A DNA stretch of 64,000 nucleotides from Pseudonocardia oroxyli (GTDB lineage: Bacteria; Actinomycetota; Actinomycetes; Mycobacteriales; Pseudonocardiaceae), in assembly GCF_900102195.1 (NCBI RefSeq), contig NZ_FNBE01000015.1, positions 120,132 to 184,131 on the forward strand, in the 5' to 3' direction. This document shows, piece by piece, positions 34,170 to 41,788 of this stretch. The notes under the pieces were generated by a model. The model did not search any database. It was not told where the DNA came from and saw nothing but the letters and a program-made list of their open reading frames with translations. How positions within the stretch are numbered: position 1 is the first letter of the stretch; each line of letters begins with the position of its first letter. The translations under genes were made by a program, and so were the position numbers.

Positions 34170-36104
34170 ATGCCGAGAGTTCACGCCTTGCTGGTCGGAA
34201 TCGACACCTACGCCCGTCCCGAGCTCGCGCTGCGAGGCTGTGTCAACGACGTCCGGCTGGCCGAACGGACGCTCACCGATCGGATCCCGCGAGGCGAGCT
34301 GTCGATCTGCACCCTCCTCGACCAGGAGGCCACCCGCGGCGAGATCATCAGGTGTTTCCGTGAACACCTCGGCGGAGCGGGACCCGGCGGCACTGCGCTG
34401 TTCTGGTTCAGCGGGCACGGCTCGACCGGCCCGCTGCCTCCGGAGATCTGGTATGCCGAGAGCGCCGGTGCGTGCCAGACGACGGTGTGTCACGACAGCC
34501 GGGACACCGCCCCCGACCTGTACGACAAGGAGCTCGCGGTGCTGGTGCGCGAGATCGTCGCCACCGGGGCCCGGCTCGTCTCGGTCAAGGACTCCTGCCA
34601 CGCCCGCCACGGCATGCGGGCGCCCGGCATGACTCCGCGCCTCGCGCCGCCGGCGCGGAACCCGCCGCGGCTGGTCGAGCTGCTGCCCGAGCTCGTCCGG
34701 GACACCGCGGGCCCGGACCGCCCCGCGCTCGGACGGCAGGAGCCGGGCCACGTGGCGCTCTCGGCGTGCGACGAATGGGAGGTGGCGCACGAGACCCGCA
34801 CCGACGACGGTGTCCACGGCATCTTCAGCCTGGCGTTGACACAGGCGCTGGCCCGCCTCGGTCCCGACGCCACCTACCGCAGCGTCCTCGCCGATGCCCG
34901 GTGCCGGGTCGAGAGCCGCTACCGGAGGCAGATCCCGGCGCTGGAGGCGGTCGGCTCCATCGCCGACGAGAGGTTCCTCGACGGAACGCTGCGACCGCGA
35001 GCCGCGACCGTCACTCTGCGGTGGCTACGGGGCAGGTGGGAGGTGGATCTGGGCGCGGTCCACGGACTCGCCTCAGGTACCCGGCTGGGCGTGCCGGGGG
35101 TCCTGCCGGCGCGCGAGGTCCGCGTGGTCGACGTGCAGGTCGACCGTAGCACGGTGGAGCCAGTCGGGTGGGACCCCGATCCGCAGCAGCTCTACGACGT
35201 GGCGGTGACCGACGTGCCACTGCCACCGGTCGCGGTGACGGCGACCCCGGAGATCGCGACGCGGCTGGCGGCGGTCCTGGAAGCCCGCACCTCACCGCAC
35301 ATCCGGATCACCACGCCGCGGGAGGCGGACGCGGCGCCGCTGCTGCTGCGTGTGCGCGAGCGCAGCGACGGCGGGATCCTGATCACCAGCGCCGACGGCG
35401 AGGAACTCACCTCGTCCTGTCCCTCCGACGCGGACGGGCTGCGCCACACAATCGCAGGCCTGGAGCACATCGCCCGGTGGATGCAGGTCCGCGCCCTGCA
35501 CAACCCGTCTCCCGCGCTGGCGGATGCCGTTCGGCTCGAGATCGTCCCCGTGCCTGCGGACGGCAGCGTGCCGCCCCCCGACGTCGCGCCGTTGCCTGCC
35601 GGAACCATCGAGCTGGACTACATGTGGAGCGGAGCCGACTGGGTGGCTCCGACGGTGCACGTCCGACTGCGTAACACCACCGACGAGAGGCTGTACTGCG
35701 TGCTGCTCGACCTGACCGACCGCTTCCGCCTTCACGCCGAGCTGTTCCCGGGGCAGTACGTCGCCGCGGGTGGTGTCGCTGACGTCGGCGGGGGCGCGCC
35801 GGTGCGGTTCGGACTGCCGCCCAAGCGAGATCTCGAGCCGGGGGCGTTCGGGACCGACTGGCTGCTGCTCCTGGTGTCGCAGCGGCAGTTCAGCTCCGAG
35901 CCCTTTTTCCTCCCGCGGCTGGGCGAGCCGCCGCAGGCGGCGCCCGCGCGGCACCGCGGCGGACTCTCGGGCGTTCTCGACCGTCTGGGCTTCCGCGCCG
36001 TGCACCGCGACGCCGAAACGACTGCGGTCCTGGCCCCGCACGACTGGGCCACTTCGGTCGTGGAGGTCACGACGCGGGTCCCGGACGACTGGACGACCCG
36101 ATGA
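34170..36104 (+). CDS. Caspase family (C14) protease with C-terminal accessory domain
   Basis: This 644-residue protein has an N-terminal p20-like domain: HALLVGIDTYARPELALRGCVNDVRLAERTL, catalytic His 83 in ALFWFSGHGS, and Cys 143 in LVSVKDSCHAR. HVALSACDEWEVAHE and HGIFSLALTQALA are the later caspase strands. Residues about 270-590 form a beta-rich domain (RWEVDLGAVHGLASGTRLGV, APTVHVRLRNTTDERLYCVLLDLTDRF, FGTDWLLLLVS) seen in large actinobacterial caspases, perhaps sensing or targeting. It starts 16 bases after the TPR gene and overlaps the next TPR gene by ATGA, so the four genes form one operon. Cleavage specificity is unknown. Confidence 0.88.
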   Translation: MPRVHALLVGIDTYARPELALRGCVNDVRLAERTLTDRIPRGELSICTLLDQEATRGEIIRCFREHLGGAGPGGTALFWFSGHGSTGPLPPEIWYAESAGACQTTVCHDSRDTAPDLYDKELAVLVREIVATGARLVSVKDSCHARHGMRAPGMTPRLAPPARNPPRLVELLPELVRDTAGPDRPALGRQEPGHVALSACDEWEVAHETRTDDGVHGIFSLALTQALARLGPDATYRSVLADARCRVESRYRRQIPALEAVGSIADERFLDGTLRPRAATVTLRWLRGRWEVDLGAVHGLASGTRLGVPGVLPAREVRVVDVQVDRSTVEPVGWDPDPQQLYDVAVTDVPLPPVAVTATPEIATRLAAVLEARTSPHIRITTPREADAAPLLLRVRERSDGGILITSADGEELTSSCPSDADGLRHTIAGLEHIARWMQVRALHNPSPALADAVRLEIVPVPADGSVPPPDVAPLPAGTIELDYMWSGADWVAPTVHVRLRNTTDERLYCVLLDLTDRFRLHAELFPGQYVAAGGVADVGGGAPVRFGLPPKRDLEPGAFGTDWLLLLVSQRQFSSEPFFLPRLGEPPQAAPARHRGGLSGVLDRLGFRAVHRDAETTAVLAPHDWATSVVEVTTRVPDDWTTR

Positions 36105-39055
36105 CCACCGATGGGCTCCGGGACGACCTGCTGGGCCGGGTCGAGGGCCGAGTCGAGCGCTTCGCGTCCGACCGGGAGCCCTCGACGGTGCTTGATCCGG
36201 CCGCCGACGCGGAGGCCCGCGCACTGCTCGCCCTCACCGACTGGGATCCGGAGACCGGCGGGACCGACCTCGACGCCGAGATCGGCCTGGCCGCAGCGTG
36301 GCTGTACTGGTGCCGTGCGCAGGCGCACGGCGCGACCGCCGATGACGAGGCGGAGGTGGACGTGGCCATCGCGGTCGCTCTCTTCACCCCGCTGCACGCC
36401 GACTACCGGGAGCTACTCCCACCGGAGCTGTGCTCGCTGCTGGAGGCGGACGATCTCCCCCCTTCCGATCCCGGGATGGTGCGGTACCACGAGCACCTCG
36501 CTTCCGGGGATTCCGCGGCACTAGATGACGCTGTCGATCTGCTGCGCGTGACGGCCATCCGGGAGGACGCTCCACGTCATTGGTCGAATCTGTGCGGGGC
36601 TATGCGGTTGCGTTACCTGATCCGGGAGGCGCGGGCGGACGTCGACGACGCTGTCGACGCCGGTCGCCGCGCCGTCGAGCGGTCTGATCCCGACGACCCC
36701 GAGCTGGCGTCCCGGCTCAGCAACCTTGGCAGCGCCCTTCTGGCCCGCCACGACGGCCTCGGCTGCGGGAATGGCGACCATGACGGCGATCCCGACTCCG
36801 ACCTCGACGGCGCCGTTGAGGCGCTTCGCGGGGCGGTCGACCACGCGGACCACGACGACCCGCAGCGACCGGTGTTCCAGGCGAACCTCGCGGCAGTCCT
36901 GAGCACCCGCTTCGCCTGGAGCGGCCGGCAGGACGACATCGACCAGGCCGTCGCCATCTGCCGGTCCGCGCTGGCCATGGGGCTCCCGGACGACGAGACG
37001 CTCGCCGCAGCATTGTCGACTCTGGGTGCGACGCTGCGGGCACGCCACAGCACCGGGGACGCCATATCCGGTCCCGCCGACCTCGACGAGGCTGTCGAGG
37101 TGGGCAAATGGTCCGTACAGGTGGCACCCGGGGAACCGACGGCACTGATCAACCTCGCGTCCACCTTGTCCGCCCGGTTCGAACTGGGTCGAGACGTCAC
37201 CGACCTGACCAGAGCCGAGGAGGCGGCTCGTGACGCACTCGCACACGCGCACACGGACGCCTCGGCAGCCCGCACGGCGCGCGACACCCTCAGCACCGTG
37301 CTGCAGGCCCGCTTCGACCAGACGGGCGAGCCGGTGGTGCTCGATGAAGCGGTCGATCTTCTGAGCGCCGACCTCGACGGCCTCATCCACGATGGCAGGG
37401 GCGACGACGACGGACAGACGCTCGACCGACAGACACCAGACCGGCTGCTGACGGCGTCGTCGGCGTTTCTGACCCGATACGAGGCGACGGGCCGGATCGC
37501 GGACTTGGACGATGCGGTCGCCCTGGCCGAGCGGGCCGCCGCCCACACTGCGGCAGGTCATCCGCTGCGGCGCCGAGCGCTGCTCGCCACGGCGTCGGTG
37601 CTGCAGACGCGCGCGGCGCTCCGCGGCGCCCCTGCTGATCTCACCGCTGCGATCCGTGCGGCGCGGGCCGCATTCGCGGATGGGCCCCGTGGGCGGACCG
37701 AGCACGTCGGAGTCCGAACGATCCTCGCGGCCGTGCTGCTGGACGAGTTCGAAGCGGGCGGCGGGGACACGGTTCTCGCCGAGGCGATGGAGCGGCTTCA
37801 CGAGGCCATGCGCCGGTCTGACGGCACCGTCGACCATGCGCTGTGCCTGTCGAGCTTGTCGGCGGCGCTGTCCATCCGGTTCGAGGTCGCCGGGCGACCC
37901 GACGACCTGCACGAGGCGGTGCGGACCGGGAGGTTGGCCGTCGCCGAGACTCCGGAGACGTCCTGGCAGCGGCCGCTGCGGCTCGGCACCCTGGCCGCGG
38001 CTCTGCGCACCCGTTACGAAGCCTTCGGAGCGCTCGATGATTTGCGCGAGGCGGTGGAACGGGCCAGGGAGGCGGTCGCCTCGGCGCCGCCGGGTAGCCC
38101 GGCCCGGGTCGGCAACCTCTCGACGCTCAGCGGGGCTCTGCAGACCCTGTGGATCGGACCGGGAGAGGACAGCGGGCTGGACGAGGCGGTCGCGTCGGCT
38201 CGCGAGGCCGTCGCCACCACCGACCCGGCCGATCGGCGGTTGGCGGGCCGATTGAGCAATCTCGCGAGCGCCTTGCAGGCCAGGGCGGTCGCCGCCAGCG
38301 CGACAGCCCGCGGGAGTGCGTCGGCCGCCGACCTCGACGAGGCTGCAGACGTAGCCCTGCGGGCGGTCTCCGCGGCCGCACCCGGCTCACTGGATCATGC
38401 CGGGATGCTGTCGAACGTCGCACGCACCCTCTGGTTGCAGTACCGGGCTCGCGGCACGCGATCGGATCTCGACGCCGCCATCGACGCCGGGCGCGCCGCC
38501 GTCGGAATGACACCGCCGGACCACCCCGACCGGACGACCTACCTGCACAACCTCGCCGAGGCGCTCGCCGACCGGTCCAGGGGGAACCCCGACGACTCCG
38601 ACCGGGCTGATCTGGACGCTGCACTGGAGGCCTTCGGGGAGGCCGCTGCCATCGCGACCGCGCCACCGATCCGGCGGCTGTTCGCGGCGCGCGCCGCGGG
38701 GCGGCTGGCCGCCTCGACGGGCCGCGGCGAGGCTGCGGCCGCGAACCTGGCCGCGGCCGTGCGCCTGATCCCGGCGGCGACCTGGCCGGGCCTGGACCGC
38801 CCGTCGCAGGAGCTGAACGCCGCCTCGACCGAGGGCGTCACCGGTGAGGCCGTCGCATGGGCGCTCGGCTGCGGGACGCCTACGACCGCACTCGAACTGT
38901 GTGAGCTGGGCCGGTCGGTGCTGTGGACGCACTCCATCGACGCTCGCGTCTCCCCCGCCGCGCTGCAGGTGGTGGCACCCGGGCTGGCGATACGGCTCGC
39001 TGAGCTGTCCGCAGCACGCAACCGGGCCGCCGTGGCAACCAGCGGACGATTGTGA
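36101..39055 (+). CDS. Large TPR-repeat protein partnered with caspase
   Basis: The 984-residue alpha-solenoid has recurring LSNLGSALLARHD, LATALRTRYE, LSTLSGALQTLW, LSNLASALQARA, LHNLAEALADRS segments, each followed by D-D--EAV, the TPR-like pattern of actinobacterial TPR-CHAT proteins. It ends at TALELCELGRSVLWTHSIDARVSPAALQVVAPGLAIRLAELSAARNR, again the point where CHAT would begin, but it stops there. It is thus a second TPR half without its own protease, coupled by ATGA to the caspase gene, its probable partner. Residues 1-110 have no repeats and are acidic. Confidence 0.83.
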   Translation: MTTDGLRDDLLGRVEGRVERFASDREPSTVLDPAADAEARALLALTDWDPETGGTDLDAEIGLAAAWLYWCRAQAHGATADDEAEVDVAIAVALFTPLHADYRELLPPELCSLLEADDLPPSDPGMVRYHEHLASGDSAALDDAVDLLRVTAIREDAPRHWSNLCGAMRLRYLIREARADVDDAVDAGRRAVERSDPDDPELASRLSNLGSALLARHDGLGCGNGDHDGDPDSDLDGAVEALRGAVDHADHDDPQRPVFQANLAAVLSTRFAWSGRQDDIDQAVAICRSALAMGLPDDETLAAALSTLGATLRARHSTGDAISGPADLDEAVEVGKWSVQVAPGEPTALINLASTLSARFELGRDVTDLTRAEEAARDALAHAHTDASAARTARDTLSTVLQARFDQTGEPVVLDEAVDLLSADLDGLIHDGRGDDDGQTLDRQTPDRLLTASSAFLTRYEATGRIADLDDAVALAERAAAHTAAGHPLRRRALLATASVLQTRAALRGAPADLTAAIRAARAAFADGPRGRTEHVGVRTILAAVLLDEFEAGGGDTVLAEAMERLHEAMRRSDGTVDHALCLSSLSAALSIRFEVAGRPDDLHEAVRTGRLAVAETPETSWQRPLRLGTLAAALRTRYEAFGALDDLREAVERAREAVASAPPGSPARVGNLSTLSGALQTLWIGPGEDSGLDEAVASAREAVATTDPADRRLAGRLSNLASALQARAVAASATARGSASAADLDEAADVALRAVSAAAPGSLDHAGMLSNVARTLWLQYRARGTRSDLDAAIDAGRAAVGMTPPDHPDRTTYLHNLAEALADRSRGNPDDSDRADLDAALEAFGEAAAIATAPPIRRLFAARAAGRLAASTGRGEAAAANLAAAVRLIPAATWPGLDRPSQELNAASTEGVTGEAVAWALGCGTPTTALELCELGRSVLWTHSIDARVSPAALQVVAPGLAIRLAELSAARNRAAVATSGRL

Positions 39056-39159
39056 CGGCCGGGGACGAAGCGCCGCCGCCGCGGGTGGACCGGTCGGCGG
39101 CCGTGCACCTTCGGGCAACCCGTTGCCGAAGGAGACGGGCACCCGATTCGGCGCCGTCG

Positions 39160-39204
39160 GGTTCGACACCTCGGCGCACCCCTCTCGAGCCGAGGTGTCG
39201 AACC
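39160..39204. terminator. 16-bp hairpin downstream of the first TPR/caspase operon
   Basis: GGTTCGACACCTCGGC (39160-39175) pairs perfectly with 39189-39204 across a 13-base loop, about 105 bases after the TPR stop. No U-tract follows. Termination is inferred from position; an operator is the alternative. Confidence 0.55.
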
Positions 39205-39254
39205 TGACGCTGGGGAGGTGGCCTCCCCGTTCCCAGATCGAGACCACGACATCC

Positions 39255-39271
39255 TGATACCGCGTATCAGA
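39255..39271. promoter_or_regulatory. Palindrome upstream of the metalloprotease gene
   Basis: CTGATAC-CGC-GTATCAG is a perfect 7-3-7 palindrome, 109 bases before the proposed GTG of the protease gene. It could be an operator for a dimeric repressor. The rest of the 325-base gap (39056-39380) holds only the hairpin and no convincing gene. Confidence 0.4.
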
Positions 39272-39380
39272 AGACAGGCGCAGCGCGTCAGGGCTGAGGG
39301 TCGTCTTGGCCATCCCGCCGACACCCTGGTCGCGTAAAGGCTCTGTACCGCTGTGTCCACCGGCAACCCTGGAGTGTGTA

Positions 39381-40127
39381 GTGCACGACTGCTCGCCACC
39401 GTCCTCGTTCCTGTGCTGGGATCTCGAGATCCCGCTCGCCCTCCGCACCCTCGCCGAGGATCTGGCGGCGGCTGAGCGGTCGTCGAACGCTGGAGCGCCA
39501 GCTGAGGCAGCCGGCCAGCCACAGCGGTTCTGGAGATCCGGCCGGACGCTACGAGTCCGGTTCCTCGACGGAGCGGAGCTTGCCGATCGTGTGCTGACCG
39601 CGGCGTCGGCATGGACACGGCATGCCGAACTGGAGTTCGTGCACGTCACGTCCGGCGACGCGGAGATCAGGGTGACATTCGAGGGCGTGGGAAACTGGTC
39701 GGCGTTGGGGACCGACGCTCTGCTGACGCAGGTGTTCCCGCCCGACGCCCCCACCCTCTGTCTCTCCGAGCTGCCCTCAGCGATCTCGTCCTCCCGCGTC
39801 GACCGGCTGGCGCGCCACGAGTTCGGCCACGCGCTGGGTCTCATCCACGAGCATTCGAGCCCGGCGGCAGGCATTCGGTGGGATCGGGAGACCGTCTACG
39901 CCGCGCTCGCCCAGCCACCGAACAGCTGGACGCGAGAGCAGGTCGACCACAACGTGTTCCAGGTATACGACCGCACCACGACGAACTTCACGGAGTTCGA
40001 CCCGGAGTCGGTGATGCTCTACGCCTTCCCCGCCGAGTGGACGCTCGATGGCGTCACCTTCCCGGAGAACAGCACGCTGTCACAACGGGACGAGGACTTC
40101 GTCCGCACGAACTACGCCGACGTCTGA
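39381..40127 (+). CDS. Zinc metalloprotease, astacin/matrixin-like (metzincin)
   Basis: This 248-residue protease has the metzincin zinc motif HEFGHALGLIHEH (His 146, Glu 147, His 150, His 156) and a Met-turn in DPESVMLYAFP. The preceding strands (LRVRFLDGAE, LEFVHVTSGDAEIRVTFEG) fit the astacin/matrixin fold. The GTG at 39381 has a GGAG site six bases upstream; a TTG at 39306 is a weaker option. No signal peptide is seen, so unlike typical metzincins it probably acts inside the cell, which fits a toxic effector in a conflict island. A GLIHEHSSP segment suggests a further metal ligand. Confidence 0.85.
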   Translation: MHDCSPPSSFLCWDLEIPLALRTLAEDLAAAERSSNAGAPAEAAGQPQRFWRSGRTLRVRFLDGAELADRVLTAASAWTRHAELEFVHVTSGDAEIRVTFEGVGNWSALGTDALLTQVFPPDAPTLCLSELPSAISSSRVDRLARHEFGHALGLIHEHSSPAAGIRWDRETVYAALAQPPNSWTREQVDHNVFQVYDRTTTNFTEFDPESVMLYAFPAEWTLDGVTFPENSTLSQRDEDFVRTNYADV

Positions 40128-40229
40128 TGATCGCTCTCCCGCGACCGACCGAACCCGGGGGTTTCCCCGGTTCGAGCGCCCCCTCCCCCGCCCTACCGTC
40201 CGCAACGGAGCAGGCGAGAGGAGCCGAGG

Positions 40230-40946
40230 ATGCGGGACCGAGACGTCGTCGAGGATGCCGTCGTACGTGCGCGCGGGGGCGACACCGCGGCGTGGGAGCT
40301 GTTGGTCCAGGAGTTCGCGAGCACCGTGGCGAGCGTCGTCGCCGGATTCCGGGTCCAGCCCGCGGATGCCGCGGACCTGGTCCAGAACACCTGGGCCAGT
40401 GCCGTGGCGCGGGTGTCGGATCTGCGCGAACCCAGCCGATTCGCGGGCTGGCTGCGGCAGATCGCCTATCGCGAGTGTCTGGTCCACTACCACCGGATAC
40501 GTCGCGACTCGCCCAGTGTGCACGACGCCGACCTGCCCGACCCCACCCCCGGTCCCGAGGAGCAGGCCGTCACGGCGCAGCGGGATCAGGCACTCCGCGC
40601 CGCGCTCACCGAGCTCGGCCCACGGAGGCAGGAGCTGCTGGAGCTGCTGTTCCTCCGTGGCGTGGCGGATTACGAGACCATAGCCAGCCAGGCGCGGATG
40701 CCCATCGGGAGCGTCGGACCGACACGGGCACGTGCCCTACGGGCGCTGCGCACCCGCCTACTCCTCGACGGCTGGGGACCCGACACCCGGGTGAACCATG
40801 CCTCCGCTGATCACCGGCCCGGCCGCGTGGCCCGCGGCCGCACCTCCACCGTGGTTCGTGATCAGGACCGCACGCCCGCTGCTCTACATGGTCGAGCTGG
40901 CCGCGACGCGCAAGTTGATGAGCTGCGAGACCGATCGGTCGCCTGA
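40230..40946 (+). CDS. ECF-like sigma-70 family RNA polymerase sigma factor
   Basis: Region 2 (GDTAAWELLVQEFASTVASVVAGFRVQPADAADLVQNTWASAVARVSDLREPSRFAGWLRQIAYRECLVHYHR) and region 4 (RAALTELGPRRQELLELLFLRGVADYETIASQARMPIGSVGPTRARALRALRTRLL) are both clear, spanning residues 10-180. The last 50 residues overlap the next gene in another frame and look unstructured, so the true functional end is near residue 190. No anti-sigma gene is obvious. A sigma factor among predicted effectors may control expression of the downstream hydrolase genes. Confidence 0.82.
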   Translation: MRDRDVVEDAVVRARGGDTAAWELLVQEFASTVASVVAGFRVQPADAADLVQNTWASAVARVSDLREPSRFAGWLRQIAYRECLVHYHRIRRDSPSVHDADLPDPTPGPEEQAVTAQRDQALRAALTELGPRRQELLELLFLRGVADYETIASQARMPIGSVGPTRARALRALRTRLLLDGWGPDTRVNHASADHRPGRVARGRTSTVVRDQDRTPAALHGRAGRDAQVDELRDRSVA

Positions 40947-41169
40947 CAACTACTTCTTCGGCGGTGACTCGTCCGGGGTGTTCGCCGCGGGTGACCGGTG
41001 GCAGGTCCCACCGGAGGTCTGGCGCCTGCTCAGCCGCGGGCAGGTGATCTACTACCGAGTGGTCGTGGTCAACCACCATTGCGGCACCTCAGAGCCGTCG
41101 GTCGACGAGCGGCACCTCGACGTGGTACCCGGTCTCCGGATCCTGCACGAGGGCCTCAGGCGGGTCTGA
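40798..41169 (+). CDS. Hypothetical protein between sigma factor and NlpC/P60 genes
   Basis: The 123-residue product contains WFVIRTARPLLYMVELAATRKLMSC, a Trp/Tyr-rich stretch (DNYFFGGDSSGVFAAGDRWQVPPEVWRLLSRGQVIYYRVVVVN), a CG pair and no membrane helix. It looks like a small beta-rich domain, possibly a binding or immunity module. It overlaps the sigma gene tail by 149 bases in a different frame, and its own frame has the better codon pattern there. No family recognised. Confidence 0.5.
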   Translation: MPPLITGPAAWPAAAPPPWFVIRTARPLLYMVELAATRKLMSCETDRSPDNYFFGGDSSGVFAAGDRWQVPPEVWRLLSRGQVIYYRVVVVNHHCGTSEPSVDERHLDVVPGLRILHEGLRRV

Positions 41170-41191
41170 CCCTCACGGAAAGGATGTGGTC

Positions 41192-41788
41192 ATGCGCACG
41201 CGCGGACTGGTGCAGCGGCTGCCGCCGGCCGTTGTCGAGGAACCAGCGGGCTTCGGTGTCGAGCCCGTCCGCGGCTACCGACCAGGCGACTTTCTGCTCA
41301 GCCGGGCCAGCCGGCCGCTGAACCATCGGCTGATCCGCTTCGGGCAGCGGCTACGGCTCCCCGCCGAGGACCGGCACTACGCCTCGTACACGCACGCTGC
41401 GCTTGTCGTGTCCGAGCGGGGGGACCTCATCGAGGCCGTGGGCGAAGGAGTCCGGGACGGCTCCATCCGGAGCTATGTCCGGGACCATACGATGTATCAG
41501 GTGGTGCGGATCGAAGCGTCCGAGGACGATCGTCGCAAGGTCGTGGAGTTCGCCGAGTTCGTCCGCGAGGCCCGCGCGCCCTACGCCTTCTTGGCGTTGG
41601 TCAGTGTCACGCTGTGGGCTTTCACGAGCGCCCGCCTCACGTTCTTCCTCGACGGGTCGTTCACCTGCTCCGGCCTGGTGGCTGAGGGCTTGGAGCGGAC
41701 TGGCGCGCTGTTCGGGACCAGTTCGGCGCGGATCATGCCCGCTCAGCTTGCCGCGTTCTTCGGCGCTCCGCTGCCGCCCGAGCCGTGA
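41192..41788 (+). CDS. Permuted NlpC/P60-like (YiiX/YaeF-type) cysteine hydrolase
   Basis: A 198-residue papain-like-fold protein in permuted order: GYRPGDFLLSR, then His 68 in YTHAALVVSERGDLIEA, and Cys 159 late in FTCSGLVAEGLERTG. This His-before-Cys arrangement is that of permuted NlpC/P60 (YiiX-like) hydrolases, which act on lipids, peptides or acyl groups. A hydrophobic stretch before the Cys (FLALVSVTLWAFTSARLTFFL) may contact membrane. The ATG at 41192 has AAAGGA eight bases upstream. Its last 46 bases overlap the convergent LuxR gene. Confidence 0.78.
   Translation: MRTRGLVQRLPPAVVEEPAGFGVEPVRGYRPGDFLLSRASRPLNHRLIRFGQRLRLPAEDRHYASYTHAALVVSERGDLIEAVGEGVRDGSIRSYVRDHTMYQVVRIEASEDDRRKVVEFAEFVREARAPYAFLALVSVTLWAFTSARLTFFLDGSFTCSGLVAEGLERTGALFGTSSARIMPAQLAAFFGAPLPPEP

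Noticed and set aside
36521..37912. Long antisense open frames under the TPR gene
   Set aside because: They are Arg/Gly-rich mirror frames, typical of high-GC DNA, with no domain. The plus-strand frame has clear TPR repeats.
38387..39874. Minus-strand open frame across 39056-39312 that reads MAKTTLSPDALRLSSDTRYQDVVVSIWERGG
   Set aside because: It has a plausible start at 39312, but no family match. It runs through the perfect hairpin and then antisense through the TPR gene. I treat it as a GC-rich chance frame, though a short gene here cannot be excluded.
40797..40946. C-terminal tail of the sigma factor as a real domain
   Set aside because: The sequence there is Arg/Asp-rich and reads as the out-of-frame shadow of the next gene, so no domain is claimed.
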